DNA of 43,132 bases from Bacteroidota bacterium (lineage in GTDB: Bacteria; Bacteroidota; Bacteroidia; Chitinophagales; Chitinophagaceae), in contig JABDBG010000012.1 in the NCBI GenBank assembly GCA_013288745.1, positions 1 to 43,132 on the forward strand, in the 5' to 3' direction. Position numbers and translations under genes: made by a program. Shown here in pieces: positions 33,912 to 42,919 of this stretch. Numbering within the stretch: position 1 is the stretch's first letter; every line of letters starts with the position of its first letter. A model generated the notes under the pieces. That model made no database searches. It saw nothing but the letters and a program-made list of their open reading frames with translations, and had not been told where the DNA came from.

Positions 33912-35189
33912 TTATTTCTTCTGGTATACCAGGTATCCCCAGGGCAACAGTTCAAAGAATTTGTTAGAAGAAAAATCAAAATCAGCGCCGCTGAATACAT
34001 TTGTAAACGTGCCTGTTAAATGAATATCCGTTACTTCTGCCCAAAAATATTCGGGGCTTAAATTCAATATTACCAGAATTTCTGCATGGCCATATTTTCG
34101 TATAAAAGCCATCACCTGCGATGCTTTGTCTGTTTGCAGATTAATAGTAATGGCATTAGGATCAGATGTTCTCAATGCAGGATTATGCTTATGAAGCGAT
34201 AATAAGGTCTTATAGAAATTGTGCAATTCATATTTACCCGTCCATTCGATCACATCTTTATCAAAAAATGCCAGCTTTTTAAGATTAGGTAATTCTTGTC
34301 CGCTATACAACATAGGAACACCGTTCCACGTACAGCTAAATACCGCTAAGACATGTGCGGCATCGCCAAATTTGTCATACTCTGTTCCTGTGTGGCTGTT
34401 CTCATCATGATTACTGGTGTAATAAGTTCTGTAGGCAGCTGAGGGAAAATTATCTTTGTATTTATTCAATACATACCAAAGGCCGCCTATATCAGTTGTG
34501 TATTTACAATAATCTTCTGTTTTATGCATCCATTCCCAGGTATAGCTTGCATCAAAGACAAAATGGTAAGAAATGTCTTCTGTTTCTGCCAGCCAGAATA
34601 AGTCGTTCTTTACTTTATCTAAAGCAGTTCTTGCTTCTTCCCAAAAACTTAATGGTACAAGGTGCGCCATATCGCAACGAAACCCATCAATATTACATGT
34701 TGTGATCCAGAATTTCATTGCTCCGATCATGGCCTTGCGAAGATCAAGACTGTTGTAATTAATTTTACTAACATCCTCCCAATCGTAAGGATGCATTATG
34801 GTACCGTTTGTATCTCTTTCAAAAAAGCTCGGATGCTGTTCTATCCACACATTATCATTTCCCGAATGATTGCCCACCCAATCAATGATCACTTTCATAC
34901 CCAGGTGGTGCGCTTCTCTTACCAAAGATGTAAAATCTTCTACTGAACCAAATTCGCTATTGGTTGCCGTATAATCCTGCACAGCATAATAGCTGCCTAA
35001 AGTACCTTTTCTACCCAATACACTGATCGGATGGATCGGCATGAACCATAAGGTTTCAACCCCCATATCTGCCAGTCTTGGTAACTCCTTTGCAAAGGCA
35101 TTAAAAGTTCCTTCAACCGTATATTGGCGAAGGTTTACCTCATAAATATTGGTGGTATGTGTCCAGTGCGCAGGTGTAAATGTTGCCAT
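33912..35189 (-). CDS. GH13 alpha-amylase family glycoside hydrolase
   Basis: A 425-residue cytoplasmic enzyme (no signal peptide). All GH13 regions are present: DWVGNHSG (region I, 103-110), IDGFRCDMAH with nucleophile Asp173 (region II), WLAETED with acid/base Glu202 (region III) and SNHDEN with Asp262 (region IV). A short C-terminal beta domain follows. It should act on alpha-1,4-glucans or maltodextrins; the precise specificity (amylase, glucosidase or maltogenic type) cannot be told. No Sus-type genes are adjacent. Confidence 0.92.
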   Translation of the reverse strand: MATFTPAHWTHTTNIYEVNLRQYTVEGTFNAFAKELPRLADMGVETLWFMPIHPISVLGRKGTLGSYYAVQDYTATNSEFGSVEDFTSLVREAHHLGMKVIIDWVGNHSGNDNVWIEQHPSFFERDTNGTIMHPYDWEDVSKINYNSLDLRKAMIGAMKFWITTCNIDGFRCDMAHLVPLSFWEEARTALDKVKNDLFWLAETEDISYHFVFDASYTWEWMHKTEDYCKYTTDIGGLWYVLNKYKDNFPSAAYRTYYTSNHDENSHTGTEYDKFGDAAHVLAVFSCTWNGVPMLYSGQELPNLKKLAFFDKDVIEWTGKYELHNFYKTLLSLHKHNPALRTSDPNAITINLQTDKASQVMAFIRKYGHAEILVILNLSPEYFWAEVTDIHLTGTFTNVFSGADFDFSSNKFFELLPWGYLVYQKK

Positions 35190-35317
35190 TAGTAAGACTT
35201 ATTTTAAAAAGATTTATTTGATCTGATAATTTTCAGCAGGCAACAGATACGTTATTATCCAAATTTAAGCAGTGTAACCGAAAAATGCTAAAACATTTTA
35301 ATACACGGCAACATTGT

Positions 35318-35325
35318 TACCTTTG
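35318..35325 (+). promoter_or_regulatory. -7 promoter element of ispH
   Basis: TACCTTTG matches TAnnTTTG exactly and ends 18 bp before the ATG at 35344. It overlaps the in-frame upstream start at 35314 and thus decides for the ATG at 35344. Confidence 0.6.
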
Positions 35326-35343
35326 CAGTTGTTATTTATTACA

Positions 35344-36570
35344 ATGAAGCAGTTTAATGTTCCCATAATTTATCGCAGTCCTTTAATTGTCGCTATTAAA
35401 AATAAGCGCAAACAAGCCGATAAAATGAAGAAAGATTTTACGCCGACCCTGCTCGATCTTGGACCGGTACAGATATATCTTGCCAGGCATTTTGGTTTTT
35501 GCTATGGAGTAGAAAATGCCATCGATATTGCTTTTAGAACGATCGAAGAAAATCCGGGTAAACGCATTTTTTTATTGAGTGAGATGATCCATAACCCGCA
35601 GGTAAATGGGGATCTTCAACAAAGAGGTGTTCAGTTTTTACAAGATACTTATGGCAAACAATTGGTTCCTTTTGAATCGCTGACTAAAGATGATGTAGTG
35701 ATTATCCCTGCATTTGGCACTACGCTGGATATTGAAAAGAAATTAAATGCCATTGGCATTCCAACAGAAAAATATAATACCACCTGTCCTTTTGTAGAAA
35801 AGGTTTGGAACCGCAGCGAACAGATCGCGAAAAAAGAATACACGGTAATTGTGCACGGCAAGCCTACACATGAAGAAACAAGGGCCACTTTTTCTCATGC
35901 AGCGATCAATACGCCCACTATTGTGGTGAATGATATGCAGGACGCGGTTAGATTAAGTAAATATATTACCGGCGAAAAAAATGCCGCTGATTTTTACGAA
36001 GATTTTAAAGGAAGGTTTTCTGAGGGCTTTGATACTACAAAACATCTACAAAGAATCGGTGTGGTCAATCAAACCACCATGCTGGCAAGCGATACCCAAG
36101 GCATTGCCGATTTTTTTAAAAAAGTAATGATAACAAAATTCAACCTGACTAATGATACGATCGAAGAACGCTTTGCAGATACAAGAGATACTTTGTGCTA
36201 CGCAACAAACGATAACCAAACAGCCGTGTATGGTTTATTAGAAACACCGGCAGATGTAGCAATAGTTGTTGGCGGTTATAACAGCAGCAATACTTCTCAC
36301 CTGGTTGAATTGTGTGAAGAGATACTACCGACCTACTTTATTAATTCAGAAGAAAAGATGATCTCTCCGGATGAGATACTACATTATAACTTTCATACCA
36401 AACAGGAAATTACAACTACCAATTTTTTACCGGCAAAAAACCCCGTAAAAATATTACTGACCAGCGGCGCCAGTTGCCCGGATGCCTTGGTAGAAGGCGT
36501 GATCGCCAGGCTTGCCGCATTCTTTAAAGTAGCTCCGGTTATGGAAACACTTTTAGAAACGATGGCATAA
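35344..36570 (+). CDS. ispH: 4-hydroxy-3-methylbut-2-enyl diphosphate reductase IspH (LytB), long form
   Basis: A 408-residue enzyme catalysing the last MEP-pathway step, making IPP and DMAPP from HMBPP with a [4Fe-4S] cluster. The three cluster cysteines are visible in HFGFCYGVENAI, NTTCPFVEKVWN and SGASCPDALVEG. The length (about 400 against 315 in E. coli) fits the long form found in Bacteroidota and cyanobacteria, with an insert around residues 200-240. The start at 35344 is favoured by the promoter just upstream. ispE of the same pathway is at 22647-23472. It is transcribed alone; fkbM-like follows with its own promoter. Confidence 0.96.
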   Translation: MKQFNVPIIYRSPLIVAIKNKRKQADKMKKDFTPTLLDLGPVQIYLARHFGFCYGVENAIDIAFRTIEENPGKRIFLLSEMIHNPQVNGDLQQRGVQFLQDTYGKQLVPFESLTKDDVVIIPAFGTTLDIEKKLNAIGIPTEKYNTTCPFVEKVWNRSEQIAKKEYTVIVHGKPTHEETRATFSHAAINTPTIVVNDMQDAVRLSKYITGEKNAADFYEDFKGRFSEGFDTTKHLQRIGVVNQTTMLASDTQGIADFFKKVMITKFNLTNDTIEERFADTRDTLCYATNDNQTAVYGLLETPADVAIVVGGYNSSNTSHLVELCEEILPTYFINSEEKMISPDEILHYNFHTKQEITTTNFLPAKNPVKILLTSGASCPDALVEGVIARLAAFFKVAPVMETLLETMA

Positions 36571-36576
36571 AGCAAT

Positions 36577-36606
36577 TTTGGGTTTTAGCTAAGTTGAGTA
36601 TATTTG
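36577..36606 (+). promoter_or_regulatory. promoter of the FkbM methyltransferase gene
   Basis: TTTG (36577-36580) and TATATTTG (36599-36606) are separated by 18 bp, close to the full Bacteroidota consensus TTTG-N19-TAnnTTTG. It is 50 bp before the start codon and 7 bp after the ispH stop. Confidence 0.7.
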
Positions 36607-36655
36607 CAACCAACAGTTATTGTAGCTATTCTACAATTAAAAACTTTATCACCTG

Positions 36656-37441
36656 ATGAGCATCGATAAATTCAAAAAAATTGTACCCGAATTTGCTATT
36701 ATATCTTTAAAAAAATCTGTCTTTTTTTTACATAGAATAACAGAAAAATTTTTCGCCGGTGGCGTTATTAATAAGTACGATTACGAAACGATCAAAGTAA
36801 TAAAAAAGACGCTGACGAAACAATCTAACTGGATAGATGTCGGTGCGCACAAAGGACATATTTTAAGAGAGCTTTTAAAAGTTGCTGATGCGGGTAACAA
36901 TTTCGCATTTGAACCGATCCCTAATTTATACAAGAACCTTCAATCGAAATATGGCAGAAAAGTAAAAGTGTATGACACTGCTTTATCGGATCATAAAGGA
37001 GAAAAAACATTTACATTATTTACTGACAGGCCTGCTTTTAGCGGATTTCAAAAACGCGCCGCTACAGTAAAAGAGTACGCAACAGAAACACTGGTTGTAA
37101 AAGTTGACAGGTTAGATAGTATCATCGACCCTTCTATCGCTATTGACCTCATTAAAATAGATGTCGAAGGTGCAGAGATGGAGGCTTTAAAAGGTGCTGA
37201 AAAAATATTAAAAAGCTACAGGCCCATTATACTGTTTGAATTTGGATTAGGTGGCGCCGATGTTTATGAAACAACCCCGGAAATGATGTTCGATTATCTG
37301 ACAGATTGTGGATTGGTAATATCAACTCAAGAAAATTTCCTATCTCATAAATCACATTTCAACAGGGCAGAATTTATTGGCCAATATACTAAGGGGTACA
37401 ACTACTTCTTTATGGCTTATGATCAGGCGAAATATTTTTAG
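36656..37441 (+). CDS. FkbM family methyltransferase
   Basis: A 261-residue SAM-dependent methyltransferase. The SAM-binding start WIDVGAHKGHILRELL (motif I) and AFEPIPNLYKNL (motif II) are followed by VDRLDSII and LIKIDVEGAEMEALKGAE, the FkbM hallmark. Members O-methylate sugars or secondary metabolites. There are no polysaccharide or polyketide genes around it, so the substrate is unknown. It has its own promoter. Confidence 0.93.
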   Translation: MSIDKFKKIVPEFAIISLKKSVFFLHRITEKFFAGGVINKYDYETIKVIKKTLTKQSNWIDVGAHKGHILRELLKVADAGNNFAFEPIPNLYKNLQSKYGRKVKVYDTALSDHKGEKTFTLFTDRPAFSGFQKRAATVKEYATETLVVKVDRLDSIIDPSIAIDLIKIDVEGAEMEALKGAEKILKSYRPIILFEFGLGGADVYETTPEMMFDYLTDCGLVISTQENFLSHKSHFNRAEFIGQYTKGYNYFFMAYDQAKYF

Positions 37442-37480
37442 GAATATTCTTTTCTCTGCCAAATATTTCTGTAAAAAAGG

Positions 37481-37550
37481 AATGTTCAATGCTCAATATT
37501 CAAATTGAAAAGCCCCATAGTTGAGCATTGAAAATTGAACATTGAGCATT
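37481..37550. repeat. AT-rich inverted repeat of the ATTGAGCATT type
   Basis: The left arm AATGTTCAATGCTCAAT (37481-37497) is complementary to the right-hand sequence TTGAGCATTG...GAACATTGAGCATT (37520-37550), with a GC core AGCCCC between. Similar TTGAACATTGAGCATT units occur at 3397-3430 and 3705-3750. It lies between the convergent FkbM and GSCFA genes and may help terminate both. Confidence 0.6.
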
Positions 37551-37556
37551 TTTAAA

Positions 37557-38531
37557 TTATTGCCTTTTAAAAAAGTCTACCTCCTCCTTAAGATCAATAT
37601 AGGAGTGCTCTTCCTGCAGCTTTGTAACTTTGTCCAAATTAGTTTGCAGAAATTTTTTGTGCTGCGCAGAGGTAGGATTGAATGGCTTATGACTTTTTGC
37701 CGCATTGATAATATTGATCTCTTTCATTAATTGCTGTGCTCTATCATCGATGCAGGTTGTAATAAACTTTTCCCAGACATAATTGGTAGCTGCATAATTC
37801 GGATGCACCATGTCTTCTGCATAAAAACGATAATCGCGCAGGTCATCGATCACCAATTCATAGGCAGGAAAGTAAAATGCTTTTTCATCATCGCTCACTA
37901 ACTGATGTACTGCCTGTATCAACATCGCCTTACTCCTGTTATTCTCTACAAAACCATCACGCAAATGACGCACCGGGCTAATGGTGAAAATTATTTTTAT
38001 GTGTGGATTGAATACTGCTAATTTTTGCAGCACCTCTTTTAGCATGGCGGTGATCTCAGCAGCAGTCAATAATTTTTTATTGAATTTATCTGTTGGTACT
38101 TTATGGCAATTGGCTACCAGCTCTCCGGTTTGTAATTCATACACAAATGCGGAACCCAATGTGATCAATACCCAATCTGCTTTTTTTAAGAAATTATGAG
38201 CTGCCTGTTGTGATTGATTAATAACAGCAAGACAAGTTTCTTTATCAGGATTAGAGAACCGGCTATGGTGCTGCCAGCTGTTCCAGCTTTCATTCTGATA
38301 AAATAATTCTTCTTCTTTGTATTGTTTATTTTCGATGTAAGAATTTAGTGAAGTGGCAATGCTTACCGGGTTAAACAAAATGCCATTAGGATTTTCCAGT
38401 ACGGAAAATTTGAGCTGTCTTAATTTATTACCAATGTTCTCCGTAAAGCAAGACCCGATCAACAATAATTTTTGATGATGTTCAATTTTTACCGAAAACG
38501 GCCTGGGATCAAAGTTTAAGTGGAAATCCAT
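37557..38531 (-). CDS. GSCFA domain protein (SGNH-hydrolase-like)
   Basis: A 324-residue protein matching the GSCFA family: LLIGSCFTENIGNKLRQLKF with the namesake GSCF motif (probable Ser nucleophile region) near residues 27-46, VLITLGSAFVYELQTGE, ISPVRHLRDGFVENNRSKA, and the C-terminal DMVHPNYAATNYVWEKF with the Asp-x-x-His pair of SGNH esterases. It is presumed to be a carbohydrate- or lipid-ester hydrolase, but substrates in Bacteroidota are not established. It has no signal peptide. It lies 85 bp downstream of the HMG-CoA lyase gene on the same strand. Confidence 0.92.
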   Translation of the reverse strand: MDFHLNFDPRPFSVKIEHHQKLLLIGSCFTENIGNKLRQLKFSVLENPNGILFNPVSIATSLNSYIENKQYKEEELFYQNESWNSWQHHSRFSNPDKETCLAVINQSQQAAHNFLKKADWVLITLGSAFVYELQTGELVANCHKVPTDKFNKKLLTAAEITAMLKEVLQKLAVFNPHIKIIFTISPVRHLRDGFVENNRSKAMLIQAVHQLVSDDEKAFYFPAYELVIDDLRDYRFYAEDMVHPNYAATNYVWEKFITTCIDDRAQQLMKEINIINAAKSHKPFNPTSAQHKKFLQTNLDKVTKLQEEHSYIDLKEEVDFFKRQ

Positions 38532-38570
38532 CTAACGAAGTTAAAATTTAAAAGTCAAAACCAAAAAGTG

Positions 38571-38596
38571 AAAAAGAACCAAAATACTTTTGGGTT
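38571..38596 (-). terminator. possible weak terminator after HMG-CoA lyase
   Basis: On the minus strand AACCCAAAA pairs with TTTTGGTT (one bulged C) over a 3-nt loop, followed by CTTTTT. The stem is AT-rich, so it may be leaky. Confidence 0.45.
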
Positions 38597-38615
38597 TTAA
38601 CTTTTGCCTTTTGAA

Positions 38616-39482
38616 TTATATAAATATTTCAGAAGCCATCCGGCTACATTCTTTCAATGCTTCCATATCCAAATTATTTTCCAAAGCATGCTCTTTAAAA
38701 TATGGTATCATAAGCTCTGTATCCATATTACCAACAAGCTCATCTCCTGCCATCGGACAACCGCCAATACCTTTTAAAGCGCCATCAAAACGTTTACAGC
38801 CTGCATGCATGGCCGCATCCAGCTTTTGCTTCCAATTCACTGCTGTGGAATGTAGGTGCACTCCTATTTCCACATTTGGATAATATGGTATCAGTGTAGA
38901 CAATATCGAAGAAACCTGGTGAGCTGTTGCCAAACCAACCGTATCTGCAATAGATATAATTTCAATATCCCTTTCTACCATTTGCTCAACCCATTCCAAC
39001 ACAATCTGTTCATTGTAATGATCGCCGTAAGGATTACCAAAACCCATCGATATATAAATAACCGGTTTCTTACGATTTTTGATGCAAAGGTTTTGTATCT
39101 CTTCTACGGTCTGCAAAGATTGTTCAATACTGCTGTTCGTATTACGTTGTTGAAAGGTAGGTGAAATAGAAAATGGAAATCCCAGGTAACTGATCTCATC
39201 ATACACAACTGCTTCTTCAGCACCACGGAGATTAGCAACGATCGATAATAATTTAGTATTGGAATTTGATAACTGTAATTTAGTTATTACTTCCTTAGTA
39301 TCTGCCATTTGCGGGATAGCTTTTGGCGATACAAAGCTGCCAAAATCGATCGTATCAAATCCTACTTTTAATAAGGCATTAATATATGCCGCTTTTTTTT
39401 CTGTAGGAATAAAATGCGGCCATCCCTGCATCGCATCGCGCGGACATTCAATTAATTTGATCGAATTATATAGTTTATCCAT
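38616..39482 (-). CDS. hydroxymethylglutaryl-CoA lyase
   Basis: A 288-residue TIM-barrel enzyme of the HMGL-like family. The N-terminal IECPRDAMQGWPHFIPTEKK holds the metal-binding Asp and catalytic Arg, and later ISIADTVGLATAHQ and GVHLHSTAVNW carry the metal-binding His pair. GCKRFDGALKGIGGCPMAG matches the C-terminal loop with the conserved Cys. It cleaves HMG-CoA to acetyl-CoA and acetoacetate in leucine degradation. No other leucine-pathway genes are adjacent. Confidence 0.93.
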   Translation of the reverse strand: MDKLYNSIKLIECPRDAMQGWPHFIPTEKKAAYINALLKVGFDTIDFGSFVSPKAIPQMADTKEVITKLQLSNSNTKLLSIVANLRGAEEAVVYDEISYLGFPFSISPTFQQRNTNSSIEQSLQTVEEIQNLCIKNRKKPVIYISMGFGNPYGDHYNEQIVLEWVEQMVERDIEIISIADTVGLATAHQVSSILSTLIPYYPNVEIGVHLHSTAVNWKQKLDAAMHAGCKRFDGALKGIGGCPMAGDELVGNMDTELMIPYFKEHALENNLDMEALKECSRMASEIFI

Positions 39483-39515
39483 TTGCTGTGGAAGTTTCTT
39501 CTGTAATTTATCAAT

Positions 39516-39551
39516 AAAAAAAACGGCAGCACAATTTATTTGTACTGCCGT
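39516..39551 (-). terminator. intrinsic terminator after the TPR protein gene
   Basis: On the minus strand ACGGCAGTACA pairs with TGTGCTGCCGT (one G-A-type mismatch) over a short loop and is followed by T8. It lies 20 bp past the stop of the TPR gene. Confidence 0.9.
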
Positions 39552-39570
39552 TTGTAAGAATATAAACCGA

Positions 39571-40818
39571 TTAGTTAAGTGCTTTTAATTTAGCAGTATA
39601 CATAGCCGCCTTTGGAGCGTCCTTCTTCGCTTCGTAAATGCTTTCCAAAATGATCATGCTTGCTTTATAGTTTTCCTTTTCAGCAACTTTCAACGATGGT
39701 AAAGAACTATAATAATTATATGCCACCTGCGCATAAGGAATACAATCATTCATATCAGCCAAAGCACCTGCATTGAGCTCATTTCTTTTTTTAATTGCTT
39801 CAGCACTACCGCCTTTAACACCAGCAGCTGCATCACTTTTATCAAAAGAACTATTGTACAGGTATCTTGCCATCATCAAATTATCTTCCGGGGTAGATTT
39901 GATAGCGATCGTTCTTTTTAACTGATCGTATGTGCGTTGTTTGTAGGCATCAACTTTTATTGATGAATCAGGATTAGCATATACATAGTTATACAATTCA
40001 ACACCATAGTCGTAAGAAAGATCGTAATTAGTAGGATCTTTCTGCACCATATCATCATACTTTTTAAATCTATCATCTGCTGATAAACCGTCAATAGCCT
40101 TAGATTGTTGAATGGTCTTCCAGTAAGGATCTGCAGGATATAATTTTTGCCCCTGAGCTACCGCAGCAGCAAAACCTGCATCATTCTTTTCGTTTTTATA
40201 AAAGTAAGCAAGGTATTCGTAAACACCTATGTACTGAGGACCGGACACATTTGCATCGGCCAATTTCTGGTAATAAAAAATAGCTAAACTGTCATTTTTA
40301 TCTGCCTGTTCAGCGAGGCCGGCATTTAAAACAACCGGTGTATCCAATACAGGTATCTTGGCCATTTGCTTGTCACGAACATAATCACCAATAGTCAAGG
40401 TATTCTTAAAATTATTATACGCCAGTGTATACTTTTTTTCGTTAAAAGCATCAACACCTGCCTGGTAAGATCCATTATAAAGATCTAAGAAACTGCGGTT
40501 TTGATCCAATAGCAATTGTGTATTCTTTCTATCAAGTTCCTTACATTTTTTAAGGGCCTCAAAAGCCTGTATTTTACAATCAGGGCAGTCGGCCTTTAAT
40601 TCAGGATCCTTACTATACTTATTATAGATTAAAGCTTTATCAAAATATGCATCAGCATCTTTTGCATTTTTAGGGTTCGCCAGGTATTTGTCAATAGCGT
40701 CTTTGGCCTGAGCAGGATCCCATTCGCCAGTCATCATTCCTTTTACTTCATCAAGCGTTTGTGCAAAACTTAAAGTAGTTGCCAATACTAAACATAACAA
40801 GACAATTATTTTCTTCAT
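39571..40818 (-). CDS. secreted tetratricopeptide-repeat protein
   Basis: A 415-residue protein from ATG 40818, which gives the signal peptide MKKIIVLLCLVLATTLSFAQ; an in-frame ATG at 40875 adds 19 residues and would bury it. The body is nearly all helical with degenerate TPR units, for example DAYFDKALIYNKYSKDPELK, FNEKKYTLAYNNFKNTLTIG and IFYYQKLADANVSGPQYIGV. A CPDCKIQA segment near residue 70 has two Cys. It is probably periplasmic and an interaction platform; the partner is unknown. It is divergent from dnaG and ends in a strong terminator. Confidence 0.88.
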   Translation of the reverse strand: MKKIIVLLCLVLATTLSFAQTLDEVKGMMTGEWDPAQAKDAIDKYLANPKNAKDADAYFDKALIYNKYSKDPELKADCPDCKIQAFEALKKCKELDRKNTQLLLDQNRSFLDLYNGSYQAGVDAFNEKKYTLAYNNFKNTLTIGDYVRDKQMAKIPVLDTPVVLNAGLAEQADKNDSLAIFYYQKLADANVSGPQYIGVYEYLAYFYKNEKNDAGFAAAVAQGQKLYPADPYWKTIQQSKAIDGLSADDRFKKYDDMVQKDPTNYDLSYDYGVELYNYVYANPDSSIKVDAYKQRTYDQLKRTIAIKSTPEDNLMMARYLYNSSFDKSDAAAGVKGGSAEAIKKRNELNAGALADMNDCIPYAQVAYNYYSSLPSLKVAEKENYKASMIILESIYEAKKDAPKAAMYTAKLKALN

Positions 40819-40945
40819 TTCAGGTAAATTTATCGTTAAAGGTATTAGTTTGTGGGTGATTTTTCCAAAAAACAAGCCAAAAATTCAGAAAATCTGTCGC
40901 AAATATATATTTAAAGTACCAAATTTTAAATCTTAAATGGTTTGG

Positions 40946-40953
40946 TACATTTG
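40946..40953 (+). promoter_or_regulatory. -7 promoter element of dnaG
   Basis: TACATTTG fits TAnnTTTG and ends 22 bp before the TTG start at 40976, which leaves a short leader and supports that start. Confidence 0.55.
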
Positions 40954-40975
40954 CTAAATAAAAGGTGCTAAAATC

Positions 40976-42919
40976 TTGATCTCACAAAATACCATACAAC
41001 AGATCCAAAGCCGTATCGATATCATCGATATAGTGGGCACATTTGTGAAATTGAAGAAAAGAGGCGCCAATTACATAGGAAACTGCCCTTTTCATAACGA
41101 AAAATCACCCTCTTTTACCGTTTCTCCTGTAAAAGAAATATATAAATGCTTTGGTTGTGGCCGTAGTGGCAATAGCATCGGGTTTTTAATGGAGCACGAA
41201 AAATACAGCTACGTTGAAGCATTACGATGGCTGGCCCAAAAGTACAATGTTGAAATAGAAGAAACAGAAACAACGCCCGAACAGAAACTTCACCAGCAGG
41301 CTGCAGACAGTTTATATATTATCAACAATTTTGCGCAGCAGTTCTTCAGTGATGTTTTATTGAATACGGAAGAAGGTCGCGATATTGGTTTAAGCTATTT
41401 AAAAGAACGTGGTTTTAGAGAAGATGTCATCAAAAAATTTCAGTTAGGATTTAATCCTGAAGCAAGAGACAGTTTTACAAAAGCTGCCCTCGCAGCTCAA
41501 TACAATTTAGAACTGCTGCAAAAAAGCGGATTGGTTACTGTAAGAGATGAAAGGCCGCAGGATAATTATCGTGGGCGTATCATCTTCCCTATCCATAACC
41601 AAAGCGGAAAAGTACTGGGTTTTGGCGCACGTATTTTAAAGACAAATGATAAGGCGCCTAAATATATCAATACGCCCGAAAATGATATTTATGTAAAAAG
41701 TAAAGTACTCTACGGCAGTTATTTTGCGAGGCAAGCGATCGATAAAGCAGATGAATGTTTATTGGTAGAAGGTTATACCGATGTGGTATCCCTGCACCAG
41801 GCGGGCATTGAAAATGTGGTGGCGAGTGGTGGAACTGCGCTTACCCCCGATCAATTAAGACTAATAAAAAAATATACCAATAACCTCACTATTATTTATG
41901 ATGGTGATGGTGCAGGTATCAAAGCGGCCCTGCGCGGATTGGATCTTGCATTAGAAGAAAGTCTGAATGTAAGATTGGTATTGATACCTGATAAGGAAGA
42001 TCCCGATAGTTATGTAAATAAAGTAGGCGCCTCGGCTTTTGTAGATTTCATTGCTGCGAATAAAAAGGATTTCATTTTATTTCAATTAGAAAATTCTTTA
42101 AAAGACGCGGGTAACGACAGCACAAAAAAATCAGCTGTAGTAAATCAGATCGCCGAAACGATCTCTAAGATAAATAAGACGGAAGATTTCACAAAACAGC
42201 AGGATTATATCAAACAGGCTTCTCAATTATTAAAAATTGAAGAGGAAGGTTTACATGCATTGGTCAATAAATTCCTGCGAGATAAAATCACCAAGGAAGA
42301 AAATCGTATTGGCAGAGAAAACGCGAACGATGCATTTTTAAAAAGCGAACAGCCTTTTGAAATTGAAGATGATGCCCTGTTCTTATTAAATAAAGATGAG
42401 CAATATGAAAGAGCAATGGTACGCAGCATACTGGAGTTTGGATTGAACGAATGGAACGAAGACCAAAAAGTAGCTGACCATGTTTTTGCAGAGATAGACA
42501 ATAATCAATTAGAAGAGCTGATCGATAATAAGAGCCTGATCACTATTTTAAATACTTACAAAGCCTGGTACAATGCAGGTATGGAACCTACGCCTAAGAC
42601 ATTTTTATATGATGAAAATTTAGAAATGGCAGCACTGGTTTTAAGCATCATGGATTTTTCTGTAGAGATAAGCCATAACTGGGCACGTGTGTACGAAGGA
42701 AAAATTCATACAAGAGAAGAGCTGTACAAAGAAGAAGTTTTTTCTACACTCAACTACCTTAAATTAAGAAAGATAAAAAGGCTGATAGATGAAAATCAAC
42801 GCGACCTCGAAAAAGCACAAACCGATGAAGAGCAATTGGTGCTGCTGCAAACACACCAGCACCTGAAACAAATGGAAATTGAACTAACCAAACAAGTTGG
42901 TATGGTAATATTCAGGTAG
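40976..42919 (+). CDS. dnaG: DNA primase DnaG
   Basis: A 647-residue primase that makes RNA primers for replication. The CHC2 zinc finger is CPFHNEKSPSF...YKCFGCG (about 38-63), followed by the catalytic-core N-terminal half with YRGRIIFPIHNQSGKVLGFG, the Toprim domain LVEGYTDVVSLHQAG (Glu) and YDGDGAG (the metal-binding Asp residues), and a C-terminal DnaB-binding region (about 460-640). The start is TTG 40976 (MISQNTIQQIQSRIDI); no ATG suits, and the family normally begins at this position. A promoter element lies just upstream. The 3' end overlaps the next, convergent gene by 8 bp. Confidence 0.97.
   Translation: MISQNTIQQIQSRIDIIDIVGTFVKLKKRGANYIGNCPFHNEKSPSFTVSPVKEIYKCFGCGRSGNSIGFLMEHEKYSYVEALRWLAQKYNVEIEETETTPEQKLHQQAADSLYIINNFAQQFFSDVLLNTEEGRDIGLSYLKERGFREDVIKKFQLGFNPEARDSFTKAALAAQYNLELLQKSGLVTVRDERPQDNYRGRIIFPIHNQSGKVLGFGARILKTNDKAPKYINTPENDIYVKSKVLYGSYFARQAIDKADECLLVEGYTDVVSLHQAGIENVVASGGTALTPDQLRLIKKYTNNLTIIYDGDGAGIKAALRGLDLALEESLNVRLVLIPDKEDPDSYVNKVGASAFVDFIAANKKDFILFQLENSLKDAGNDSTKKSAVVNQIAETISKINKTEDFTKQQDYIKQASQLLKIEEEGLHALVNKFLRDKITKEENRIGRENANDAFLKSEQPFEIEDDALFLLNKDEQYERAMVRSILEFGLNEWNEDQKVADHVFAEIDNNQLEELIDNKSLITILNTYKAWYNAGMEPTPKTFLYDENLEMAALVLSIMDFSVEISHNWARVYEGKIHTREELYKEEVFSTLNYLKLRKIKRLIDENQRDLEKAQTDEEQLVLLQTHQHLKQMEIELTKQVGMVIFR

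Noticed and set aside
35314-35343. Upstream start for ispH
   Set aside because: The added codons cover the -7 promoter element at 35318-35325.
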